From assembly GCA_047605265.1 (NCBI GenBank), contig JASGFY010000029.1:1-37390 (forward strand): DNA of 37,390 bases, read 5' to 3'. The notes under the pieces were generated by a model. It made no database searches. It saw only the letters and a list, made by a program, of their open reading frames with translations, and had not been told where the DNA came from. Made by a program: the position numbers and the translations under genes. The stretch comes from Solimonas sp047605265 (lineage in GTDB: Bacteria > Pseudomonadota > Gammaproteobacteria > Nevskiales > Nevskiaceae). Below are positions 1 through 11,051 of the stretch, piece by piece (the stretch's first letter is position 1; every line of letters begins with the position of its first letter).

Positions 1-894
1 GGCGCGAAGATCTTCAACTGGCTGTTCACGATGTACCGCGGCCGCATCCGCTTCGAGGTGCCGATGCTGTGGACGGTCGGTTTCATCGTGACCTTCGTGG
101 TCGGCGGCATGACCGGCGTGCTGCTCGCGGTGCCGCCGGCCGACTTCGTGCTGCACAACTCGCTGTTCCTGATCGCGCACTTCCACAACGTGATCATCGG
201 CGGCGTGGTGTTCGGCCTGTTCGCCGGCATCAACTACTGGTTCCCGAAGGCGATGGGCTTCAAGCTCGATCCGTTCTGGGGCAAGGTTTCGTTCTGGTTC
301 TGGCTGATCGGCTACTGGATCGCCTTCACGCCGCTGTACATCCTCGGCCTGATGGGCGTCACGCGCCGCCTGAACCATTTCGACGATCCGTCGCTGCAGA
401 TCTGGTTCCAGATCGCCGCCGTCGGCGCCTTCCTGATCCTGTTCGGCATCCTCGCCTTCCTCGTGCAGCTCTACGTCAGCGTCCGCGACCGCGAGAAGCT
501 GCGCGACGTCAGCGGCGATCCGTGGCACGGCCGCACGCTGGAATGGTCGACCGCGTCGCCGGCGCCGGCGTACAACTTCGCCTTCACGCCGCACGTCCAC
601 GAGCAGGACGCCTGGGCCGACATGAAGGCGCGCGGTCACGAGCGTCCGCTGTCCGGCTTCCTGCCGATCCACATGCCGAAGAACACGCCGGCGGGTGTGC
701 TGCTGGCGGGTCTGGCGCTGGTCTGCGGCTTCGCGCTGATCTGGCACATCTGGTGGATGGCGATCGCCTCGTTCGTCGCGCTGGTCGCGTCGACGATCGC
801 GCACACCTTCAATTCCCACCGCGACTTCTACATCCCGGCCGACGAGGTCGAGCGCGTCGAAGCCGAGCGCACCCGTCTGCTCGCGCAGGCCTGA
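1..894 (+). CDS. cyoB: cytochrome bo3 ubiquinol oxidase subunit I, 3' part
   Basis: C-terminal 297 codons of the haem-copper oxidase core subunit, open at the window's left edge; the reading frame runs from base 1. The protein oxidises ubiquinol, reduces O2 to water and pumps protons in the inner membrane. The paired histidines in IAHFHNVIIGG (bases 178-186) are the family's high-spin and low-spin haem ligands. The run WGKVSFWFWLIGYWIAF, the RDREKLRD loop, GDPWHGRTLEW and the C-terminal HMPKNTPAG stretch all follow CyoB. Several hydrophobic segments are visible. It is followed 3 bases later by cyoC, so this is the 3' half of a cyoABCD operon. CyoA and the start of CyoB lie outside the window. 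Family assignment is very secure. Confidence 0.97.
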   Translation, partial: GAKIFNWLFTMYRGRIRFEVPMLWTVGFIVTFVVGGMTGVLLAVPPADFVLHNSLFLIAHFHNVIIGGVVFGLFAGINYWFPKAMGFKLDPFWGKVSFWFWLIGYWIAFTPLYILGLMGVTRRLNHFDDPSLQIWFQIAAVGAFLILFGILAFLVQLYVSVRDREKLRDVSGDPWHGRTLEWSTASPAPAYNFAFTPHVHEQDAWADMKARGHERPLSGFLPIHMPKNTPAGVLLAGLALVCGFALIWHIWWMAIASFVALVASTIAHTFNSHRDFYIPADEVERVEAERTRLLAQA

Positions 895-897
895 ACC

Positions 898-1527
898 ATG
901 TCGACTCACGCCAATACCGCGGTCCCCGCGACCGACGCCTCGGGTTTCTACCTGACCGGGGACCACCATCCGGAGAACGGCACCCTGCTGGGCTTCTGGC
1001 TCTACCTGATGAGCGACTGCCTGATCTTCGCGTGCCTGTTCGCGATGTACGGCGTGCTCGGTGGCAGCTATGCCGCGGGTCCCGGCCCGAAGGAACTGTT
1101 CGATCTGCCGCTGGTGGCCGTCAACACGTCGATGCTGCTGCTGTCGTCGATCACCTACGGCTTCGCGATGCTGGAAATGCAGCGCAACAACAAGATCGCG
1201 GTGCTGATCTGGCTGTTCGTCACCGGCTGCTTCGGCGCGGCCTTCATCGGCATCGAGCTGACCGAGTTCCATCACATGATCCTGGAAGGCGCCGGGCCGC
1301 AGCGCAGCGCCTTCCTGTCGTCGTTCTTCACGCTGGTCGGCACGCACGGCCTGCACGTGAGCTTCGGCATCATCTGGCTGATCGTGCTGATGGTGCAGGT
1401 CGGGCAGCGCGGCCTGACGGCCGTCAACCAGCGCCGCCTGAGCTGCCTGTCGCTGTTCTGGCATTTCCTCGACGTCGTCTGGATCGGCGTCTTCACCTTC
1501 GTCTACCTGATGGGAGTGCTGCGGTGA
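898..1527 (+). CDS. cyoC: cytochrome bo3 ubiquinol oxidase subunit III
   Basis: 209 residues, about the usual length for CyoC (204 in E. coli). It is an integral inner-membrane subunit without redox centres that stabilises subunit I. Five hydrophobic segments are visible. Subunit III motifs include LGFWLYLMSDCLIFACLF near the N-terminus, the conserved ELTEFHHMI segment and GTHGLHVSFGIIW. The ATG follows the cyoB stop by 3 bases, and the stop overlaps the GTG of cyoD (GTGA), which indicates translational coupling. Confidence 0.97.
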   Translation: MSTHANTAVPATDASGFYLTGDHHPENGTLLGFWLYLMSDCLIFACLFAMYGVLGGSYAAGPGPKELFDLPLVAVNTSMLLLSSITYGFAMLEMQRNNKIAVLIWLFVTGCFGAAFIGIELTEFHHMILEGAGPQRSAFLSSFFTLVGTHGLHVSFGIIWLIVLMVQVGQRGLTAVNQRRLSCLSLFWHFLDVVWIGVFTFVYLMGVLR

Positions 1528-1946
1528 GCACGACGCACCACGACGTCAACGGCGCGCACGGCGGCGTCGACGAGCCGCACGTCCACAGCCACGACCACGG
1601 CCACGGTCCGTCCGTGCCGCATTCGACGCTCAAGGGTTACATGACGGGCTTCTTCCTGTCGGTGATCCTTACCGCGATCCCGTTCTGGATCGTCATGGGC
1701 GACGTGTTCCGCTCGAACCACACGGCGACCGTCGTCGTGCTTGCGTTCGCGTTCGTGCAGATCTTCGTGCACATGGTGTACTTCCTGCACATGAACACCT
1801 CGTCGGAAGGCGGCTGGAACATGCTGGCGCTGATCTTCACCGGCGTGCTCGTGATCATCACCTTGAGCGGCTCGCTGTGGGTCATGTACCACATGAACGC
1901 CAACATGATGCCGCCGAGCGTGCATGACATGCGCAACATGCCCTGA
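1524..1946 (+). CDS. cyoD: cytochrome bo3 ubiquinol oxidase subunit IV
   Basis: 140 residues starting at a GTG that overlaps the cyoC stop. Three membrane segments follow a hydrophilic, histidine-rich N-terminal extension (HVHSHDHGHG, about residues 22-31), which makes the protein longer than the 109-residue E. coli CyoD. The core matches the family: STLKGYMTGFFLSVILT, then FAFVQIFVHMVYFLHMN, then a last segment ending in WVMYHMNANM. It has a structural and assembly role in the quinol oxidase. The His-rich tail could bind metal, but that is speculation. The 3' end overlaps the SURF1 start by 23 bases. No cyoE (haem O synthase) follows in this window. Confidence 0.95.
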   Translation: MSTTHHDVNGAHGGVDEPHVHSHDHGHGPSVPHSTLKGYMTGFFLSVILTAIPFWIVMGDVFRSNHTATVVVLAFAFVQIFVHMVYFLHMNTSSEGGWNMLALIFTGVLVIITLSGSLWVMYHMNANMMPPSVHDMRNMP

Positions 1947-2718
1947 CGGCGGCTCCGCGCGCGGCGGCGAGCGCGCCGCGCCGCGCTCGTGGGCGACGCT
2001 GCTGGCGCTGGGCCTCGCCGCGCTGCTGCTGTTCTCCGCGTTCGTCGCGCTCGGCAGCTGGCAGGTCGAGCGTCGCGCCTGGAAGCTCGATCTGATCGCC
2101 CGCGTCGAACGACGCCTGCAGGCAGCGCCGGTCGCGGCGCCGGCGCGCGACACCTGGGCGACGCTCGACATCGCCGCCGACGAATATCTGAAGGTCCGCG
2201 TCGACGGCGTCTTCGATCACGCGCACGAGACGCTCGTGCAGGCCGTGACCGCGCAGGGCCCCGGCTTCTGGCTGCTGACGCCGCTGCGCCTCGCCGACGG
2301 CAGCGCCGTGTTCGTCAACCGCGGTTTCGTCGACGCCGGGCATCGCGAGCCGGCGAGCCGCGCGGCGGCGCAGACGGACGGAGCGGTCCACGTCGTCGGC
2401 CTGCTGCGCCGCAGCGAGCCGCGCGGCGCCTTCCTGCGCCGCAACGATCCGGCGCAAGGCCGCTGGTTCTCGCGCGACGTCGCCGCGATCGCCGCGGCGG
2501 ACGGCCTGGACGCCGCCGGAGTCGCTCCGTATTTCATCGATGCCGACGCGACCCCGAACCCGGGCGGCTGGCCGCTCGGCGGACTCACCGTCGTGCAGTT
2601 TCACAACAGTCATCTGGTCTATCTGCTCACCTGGTACACGCTGGCGGCGATGGTGGCGGGCGCGGGCTTCTGCGTCGGCCGCCACGAGTGGCGGCTGCGC
2701 CGCGCGACGGCCGGCTAA
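1924..2718 (+). CDS. SURF1 family oxidase assembly protein
   Basis: 264 residues. The topology is that of SURF1/Shy1: one membrane helix near residues 22-45, a periplasmic domain and a second helix near the C-terminus. Diagnostic pieces are GSWQVERRAWKLDLI just after the first helix, VFVNRGFVDAG in the middle and VVQFHNSHLVYLLTWYTLA leading into the last helix. The family assists haem insertion or assembly of haem-copper oxidases. Its place directly after cyoD, overlapping it by 23 bases, supports a role for this quinol oxidase. The ATG at 1924 is the first start in frame; no better start lies before the first helix. Confidence 0.93.
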   Translation: MTCATCPDGGSARGGERAAPRSWATLLALGLAALLLFSAFVALGSWQVERRAWKLDLIARVERRLQAAPVAAPARDTWATLDIAADEYLKVRVDGVFDHAHETLVQAVTAQGPGFWLLTPLRLADGSAVFVNRGFVDAGHREPASRAAAQTDGAVHVVGLLRRSEPRGAFLRRNDPAQGRWFSRDVAAIAAADGLDAAGVAPYFIDADATPNPGGWPLGGLTVVQFHNSHLVYLLTWYTLAAMVAGAGFCVGRHEWRLRRATAG

Positions 2719-2750
2719 ACTGTCGTTCCTCCCACACCGGATCGCGGACC

Positions 2751-4070
2751 GTGCCCCTGCGCGCTGTCGTCGCCGGCCGCTCGTTGATCGCCTCGTCGGG
2801 CGAGACCGTCGGCCAGCAGAACATGCTGCAGCTCATCGAGCTGCGCTGGATCGCCGTGGTCGGCCAGATCCTCACCATCGCTTTCGTGACGCTGGTGTTC
2901 CGCGTCGAGCTGCCGCTGCTCGCGATGCTGACGGTCGTCTCCGGCCTGGTCGTGCTGAACCTGTTCAGCCTGCTGCGGCCGCGTCGCGCCGACGATGTCA
3001 GCAACGGCGCCCTGTTCGCGGGCCTGCTCGTCGACGTCGCGGCGCTGACGGCGCTGCTGTATTTCTCGGGCGGCGCCACCAACCCGTTCGTCTTCCTGTT
3101 CCCCTTGCAGGTCACGCTGGCGGCCGTGCTGCTCGAGGCGTGGTCGACGTGGACGCTGGTGGCGATCACCAGCCTGTGTTTCGCCGGGCTGACGCAGTTC
3201 TACGTGCCGCTGCATCTGCCGTCCGGCGATCGCGACGAGCTGTTCCAGCTGCACGTCATCGGCATGCTGATCTGCTTCGTCATGGACGTCGCGCTGCTGG
3301 TCGTGTTCATGACGCGCATCAGCCGCAATCTGCGCGCCCGCGACGCGCGCCTCGCCGCGCTGCGCCAGCGCGCCGCCGAGGAAGACCACATCGTGCGCAT
3401 GGGCCTGCTGGCGTCCGGCGCCGCGCACGAGCTCGGCACGCCGCTGGCGACGCTGTCGGTCATCCTCGGCGACTGGAAGCGCATGCCGGTGTTCCGCGAG
3501 TCGCCCGAGCTGCTGGCCGAGATCGAAGACATGCAGGCCGAGGTCAAGCGCTGCAAGACCATCGTCACCGGCATCCTGCTGTCGGCCGGTGAGGCGCGCG
3601 GCGAGGCGCCGGTGGTGACGACGATGGCGGGCTTTTTCGACGGGCTCGTCGACGAGTGGTCGGCGACGCGCCCGGTACGGATGCTCGACTACGATCTGCA
3701 GCGCGACGATGACGAGCGGCCGATCGTCTCCGATCCGGCGCTCAAGCAGATCATCTGCAACGTGCTCGACAACGCGCTCGAAGCGTCGCCGGCCTGGGTC
3801 GCGTTCACGGTCTCGGGCGACGACGATGCGCTGACGCTGAGCGTGCGCGACCGCGGGCCGGGTTTCGCCGCGGAGATGCTGTCGCAGTTCGGCAAGCCCT
3901 ACCGCTCGAGCAAGGGCCGGCCGGGCGGCGGCCTCGGCCTGTTCCTCGTCGTCAACGTCGTGCGCAAGCTCGGCGGCCGCGTCGAGGCGCAGAATCCCGA
4001 CGACGGCGGCGCTCTGGTGCGCCTGCACCTGCCGCTCGCCGCGCTGGCGATCGGTGAGAGCGATGAGTGA
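2751..4070 (+). CDS. regB: RegB/PrrB-type redox-sensing histidine kinase
   Basis: 439 residues from a GTG start, with an alternative ATG at 2823. Six membrane helices occupy about residues 28-190. The loop after the third helix carries GGATNPF (107-113), matching the GGxxNPF quinone-binding signature of RegB. The phospho-acceptor is His226 in AAHELGTPLA. Cys268, in a basic KRCK context 42 residues later, lines up with the redox-active cysteine of RegB. ATPase boxes are NVLDNALEAS, DRGPGF and GGGLGLF. RegB-family kinases (PrrB, ActS, RoxS) sense quinone-pool or redox state and control respiratory genes, including terminal oxidases. It lies 32 bases after SURF1 and overlaps its partner regulator. 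Direct control of the adjacent cyo operon is inferred. Confidence 0.92.
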   Translation: MPLRAVVAGRSLIASSGETVGQQNMLQLIELRWIAVVGQILTIAFVTLVFRVELPLLAMLTVVSGLVVLNLFSLLRPRRADDVSNGALFAGLLVDVAALTALLYFSGGATNPFVFLFPLQVTLAAVLLEAWSTWTLVAITSLCFAGLTQFYVPLHLPSGDRDELFQLHVIGMLICFVMDVALLVVFMTRISRNLRARDARLAALRQRAAEEDHIVRMGLLASGAAHELGTPLATLSVILGDWKRMPVFRESPELLAEIEDMQAEVKRCKTIVTGILLSAGEARGEAPVVTTMAGFFDGLVDEWSATRPVRMLDYDLQRDDDERPIVSDPALKQIICNVLDNALEASPAWVAFTVSGDDDALTLSVRDRGPGFAAEMLSQFGKPYRSSKGRPGGGLGLFLVVNVVRKLGGRVEAQNPDDGGALVRLHLPLAALAIGESDE

Positions 4071-4608
4071 CGGCGGCGCACGCCTGCTGCTGATCGTCGA
4101 GGACGACGGGGCCTTTGCGCGCACGTTGAAGCGCTCGTTCGAGCGGCGCGGCTATCGCGTGCTGCTCGCCGGCAGCGTCGACGAGGCGCGGGCCGTCGTG
4201 CGGCAGGCGTCGCCCGGCTATGCCGTCGTCGATCTCAAGCTCGGCCCGGCGTCGGGCCTGAGCGTGGTGCTGGCGCTGCACGAGCACGATGCGGCGATGC
4301 GCATCGTCGTGCTGACCGGCTTCGCCAGCATTGCCACCGCCGTCGAGGCCATCAAGCTCGGCGCCTGCAACTACCTCGTCAAGCCGTCGAACACCGACGA
4401 CATCGAAGCCGCCTTCGCGCAGCAGCCGGGCAACGTCGACGTGCCGGTCGCGGCGCGGCCGACCTCGATCAAGACGCTGGAGATGGAACGCATCCACGAG
4501 GTGCTGGCCGAGACCGGCTTCAACATCTCGGAGACGGCGCGCCGCCTCGGCATGCATCGCCGCACGCTGGCGCGCAAGCTCGGCAAGCGCTTCGTGCCGC
4601 GGGAGTGA
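4063..4608 (+). CDS. regA: RegA/PrrA-type response regulator
   Basis: 181 residues, close to the 180-185 of RegA/PrrA/ActR/RoxR. The receiver domain has the acidic pair Asp14/Asp15, phospho-acceptor Asp57 (VVDLKLG), the switch region LTGFASIATA and Lys107 (LVKPSN). A short linker leads to a Fis-type helix-turn-helix, ISETARRLGMHRRTLARKL (about residues 155-173), the hallmark of this family. The ATG at 4063 overlaps the kinase stop. A GTG at 4054 would add three residues, but MSD at 4063 is the usual RegA beginning. The kinase and regulator are clearly cotranscribed. Confidence 0.93.
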   Translation: MSDGGARLLLIVEDDGAFARTLKRSFERRGYRVLLAGSVDEARAVVRQASPGYAVVDLKLGPASGLSVVLALHEHDAAMRIVVLTGFASIATAVEAIKLGACNYLVKPSNTDDIEAAFAQQPGNVDVPVAARPTSIKTLEMERIHEVLAETGFNISETARRLGMHRRTLARKLGKRFVPRE

Positions 4609-4612
4609 AGGC

Positions 4613-5265
4613 TCAGGCGCCGGCGCGGCGCCGAAGATCGGCCGCAGCGCCGCCGGCCAGTCGAAAGCGGCGAGCCGCGCGAAGAAGCGTTCGCCGTTGC
4701 CCAGCCGGACGAGGGCTTTCAGGCGTGTCAGCAGGCCAGGGTCGAGTCCCGCCAGTACCGCGTGCAGGTTCCGCAAGGCCTGCGCGTCCTCGATGCAGTC
4801 GACGACCGGCAGCAGGACCGGCCACAGCTGCTGTTCCCCAGCGATGGCGATGATGCGCGCGATGCCCGCCGGCTCCTGCGTCAGCGCCAGCTCGCCGAAC
4901 GCGCGCCGCCAGCGCGGCTCGAGCGCGGCGATCAGCGACAGGGCCTCCGGCCACAGCGCGCCGTCGTCGGCGATCGCCGCGGCGATGATGCCGCCGAAGC
5001 GCGTCGCCGCAGGCCCTTGATGACGCGGTTGAGGCGCGCGCGATCCTCGGCGTAGAACGCGACCTTGAGCAGCATGGCGTCGTCCCGGCGGCACATGTTG
5101 CAGCGCGCTCGCGGTCGCCGCGTCGACTTGGGTGCGCTGCCGGCGACGCGCGTCGCGCAGCGCCGCAGCGAGCTGCCGGAGCCGCGCGTCGTCGAGCCCG
5201 GTCAGCGCCTCGGGTGCCGGCGCGCCCAGCTCGCGCGTGACCGGCTGCAATCGGCTCGATGTCAT
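4613..5265 (-). pseudogene. frameshifted gene of unknown function
   Basis: Minus-strand coding remnant starting at the ATG complementary to 5263-5265 (MTSSRLQPVTRELG). The first about 56 codons and the segment from about 5010 down to 4625 (alanine- and leucine-rich, helical in look) share one frame. Between about 5105 and 5015 the codons with G or C in third position move to a neighbouring frame, reading NMCRRDDAMLLKVAFYAED and then RARLNRVIKGL. Two compensating single-base shifts would join the pieces. At the 3' end the main frame stays open across the antisense of regA, while another frame stops at 4613, just past the regA stop. I do not recognise the family. It is either a decaying gene or one with sequencing errors. 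Confidence 0.55.
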
Positions 5266-5610
5266 GAAGCCCCCGCGTCTTCCCTGGATGGTTTCCGGAC
5301 CAAAAGAAGGCAGCCTTGCGGCCGCCGAAGAACACACACATCCCCAGCCTTCCGAACTGCATGTTCTCAATCGGTGCAAGTTAAGAGCCCCCGCCGCGAA
5401 CGTCCTTGTTTGCAGCGGATACCGCACATGGCGGAAAAGCCAGTCCGGCGCGGGGCATCGTCGGGCCTTCGCGCGAAAACGTCGGCGGCCGGTGCGGGCG
5501 TTCTGTGGGACAATGCACACATTCCCGGCGGCGAATCGCGCAGGCTCAGGTTATGAGCCCGTGCCGGCCGACACTACGCCCACTCCTAATAAACAACTGA
5601 TTGAGACGCC
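5266..5610. other. intergenic region upstream of recA
   Basis: 345 bases between the start of the frameshifted minus-strand gene and recA. It should hold both promoters, but I see no convincing -35/-10 pair. The stretch CTGTGGGACAATGCAC near 5503 resembles half of a LexA box but lacks the second conserved CAG. The recA start is preceded only by a weak GATTGAGA. No supported small gene. Confidence 0.4.
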
Positions 5611-6610
<1,000 letters not shown>

Positions 6611-6636
<26 letters not shown>

Positions 6637-7174
6637 ACGCGCCGGCCGCCAGGCCGAACCCGACGACCGCGCGCTGCTGGATGCCGATGCCGCGCGCGGC
6701 CGCGCGCTGAAGCTGCTGTCGCGCCGCGAGCATTCGGCGGCCGAGCTGTCGCTGAAGCTGCAGCGGCGCGGTGCGGAGACCGACGTCGCGCAGCAAGCCG
6801 TCGCAGCGATGCAGGATGCCGGCTGGCAATCCGACGCGCGCTACGCCGAAATGCTGGTGCGCAACCGCATCGCGCAGGGCTACGGGCCGCTGCGCATCCG
6901 TGCCGATCTCGCTGCGGCCCGCATACCCGAAACGGCGACGAAAGCTGCGCTCGCCGCCGCCGAAGCCGACTGGCCGGCGCTATGCGCGGCGCTGCGCCGC
7001 CGGCGCTTCCGCGCCGCGCCCGGCAACGCGGCCGAATGGCAGAAGCAGTACCGCTACCTCGCCAGTCACGGCTTCCCGGGCGACGCCGTGCGGGCCGCGT
7101 TGAAAGCCGCCGGCGCGCGTGGCGGCGACGATGAGGACTTCAGTTCAGGGCCGGAGGAGGAAGGCTGGGACTGA
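6611..7174 (+). CDS. recX: RecX, regulator of RecA
   Basis: 187 residues from a GTG start overlapping the recA 3' end by 26 bases. RecX binds RecA filaments and dampens their activity. The family core is visible: ALKLLSRREHSAAELSLKL near residue 33, then DAGWQSDARYAEMLVRNRIAQGYGPLRI (shown as DAGWQSDARYAEM and RNRIAQGYGPLRI). The C-terminus has arginine-rich RRRRF followed by QKQYRYLASHGFPGD. It ends in an acidic, glycine-rich tail. The last 35 bases overlap the 3' end of the convergent patatin-like gene. Confidence 0.93.
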
Positions 7175-8156
7175 GCCGCGGATTCGCCGTGCCCGGAGTC
7201 GCGCCCGGGCCGGGGGCGGGCGCCGGCGCGACCATCGGCGACGGCAGCGGCTGTATCGGCAGGGTCGGCGACATGCGCTCGTTGAGCTTGGCGCGGATCG
7301 CCGGCATCGCCGCCAGCGCGGCGCGTTCGCCCTGCAGGATGGCCTGCGACTTCGTCTCGAAATTGCTCGAGCTGATGCCGGTCAGATCCGGCGTGATGAT
7401 GACGTCAGCCTGCGGCAGCTCGGCGTCGCGCAGCGACTGGCCCATGATCTCGAAGGTGCGCATCACGGTGTCGAGCTTGCCGGTCGTCGCCGTGCCGGCC
7501 GGCGGCGTGGCGACGTCGACAGCGATGATGAAGGTCGCGCCGAGCTGCTTGGCGTAGCGCACGGGGACGGGACTCACGAGGCCGCCGTCGACGTATTCGA
7601 GCGCGCCGATCGGCGTCGGCTGGAACACACCCGGCACCGATGACGACGCGCGCACCGCCTGGCCGACGTTGCCGCGCTGGAACAGCACCGGCTGGCCGTT
7701 GTCGACGCGCGTCGCCACGCAGGCGAACGGAATCGCCAATTGCTCGATCGGCATGTTGTGCACCGCCTGATTGACGAAGGCCTGCAGCGCCTCGCCGCGG
7801 ATCAGGCCTTTGCCGAAGACCGACCAGTCGGCGATCGTCGCGCGGTCGAGGTCGAAGGCCATCTGTTGCAGGTCGAAGCCGTTGTAGCCGGCGGCGTAGA
7901 GCGCGCCGGCCACGCTGCCGGCGCTGGTGCCGACGATCAGATCCGGCTTGAGGCCCTGCGCGTCGAGCATCTTCAGCACGCCGATGTGCGCGAAGCCGCG
8001 CGCGCCGCCGCCGCCGAGCACGAGCGCGACCTTCGGCGGCGGCAGCGGCGCGGGAGCCGGCGGTTCCGGCGGGGGCGGCATCGCTTGCGGCCCGGCACAG
8101 GCGGCGCAGACGGCGAGCAGGAGGACGGCGAGGCAGCGGCGCGGCGCGGGATTCAT
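7140..8156 (-). CDS. patatin-like phospholipase family lipoprotein
   Basis: 338 residues. The N-terminus is a signal peptide with a possible lipobox (LLAVCAAC), so export and lipidation are likely but not certain. A proline-rich linker follows, then a patatin domain: oxyanion glycine loop LGGGGARGFAHIGVL, nucleophile motif GTSAG, and catalytic Asp in YVDGG. This is the Ser-Asp dyad of RssA-type patatins, which hydrolyse acyl esters of lipids. A proline-rich tail closes the protein. It sits on the opposite strand between recX and alaS, convergent with recX and divergent from alaS, an insertion into an otherwise standard gene order. The substrate is unknown. Confidence 0.9.
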   Translation of the reverse strand: MNPAPRRCLAVLLLAVCAACAGPQAMPPPPEPPAPAPLPPPKVALVLGGGGARGFAHIGVLKMLDAQGLKPDLIVGTSAGSVAGALYAAGYNGFDLQQMAFDLDRATIADWSVFGKGLIRGEALQAFVNQAVHNMPIEQLAIPFACVATRVDNGQPVLFQRGNVGQAVRASSSVPGVFQPTPIGALEYVDGGLVSPVPVRYAKQLGATFIIAVDVATPPAGTATTGKLDTVMRTFEIMGQSLRDAELPQADVIITPDLTGISSSNFETKSQAILQGERAALAAMPAIRAKLNERMSPTLPIQPLPSPMVAPAPAPGPGATPGTANPRLSPSLPPPALN

Positions 8157-8312
8157 GGCGCGTCGATTCTACGCGCGGGCCGGCTGCGCGGACATGAACG
8201 CTTGACCGTGCGGGCAGGGTCGGCGGCGGCCGATCGTGCTATGGCGGGGGGATGGCGACTTGTTTACCATATCGCCCCTTTTGCATCCCCTTTACCGCCG
8301 CGATCCGCACCG

Positions 8313-10954
<2,642 letters not shown>

Positions 10955-10958
<4 letters not shown>

Positions 10959-11033
10959 GGCGGATAGAGCACCGCGAAATCCGCCGCGTCGCGATCCGCG
11001 ACGACGCGACAGGCGGGTCGAGACCCGCCCTAC
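10955..11033. repeat. three-hairpin extragenic palindrome (REP/BIME-like)
   Basis: The element fills most of the alaS-lysC gap. GTAGGGCGG at 10955-10963 is the exact inverse of CCGCCCTAC at 11025-11033, so the whole unit is bounded by inverted ends. Inside are three stems: GGCGGAT with ATCCGCC (10959-10965/10979-10985), GTCGCG with CGCGAC (10988-10993/10997-11002), and GGCGGGTC with GACCCGCC (11012-11019/11022-11029). The alaS stop TAG is part of the left end. No T-run follows, so a Rho-independent terminator is unlikely. The form is that of repetitive extragenic palindromes, but no second copy was found in this window. Confidence 0.65.
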
Positions 11034-11051
11034 CCAAGCAAGACAGAAAAC

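Noticed and set aside
2715..4124. 469-codon minus-strand open frame
   Set aside because: Antisense shadow of the regB-like kinase; the + strand has clear kinase motifs.
5500..5525. LexA box upstream of recA
   Set aside because: CTG-N10-CAC is found rather than CTG-N10-CAG, and the inner bases do not match the consensus, so an SOS box cannot be claimed.
10959..11051. Lysine riboswitch before lysC
   Set aside because: The gap is only 93 bases and is mostly the palindromic element; it is too short and lacks the conserved multi-helix core.
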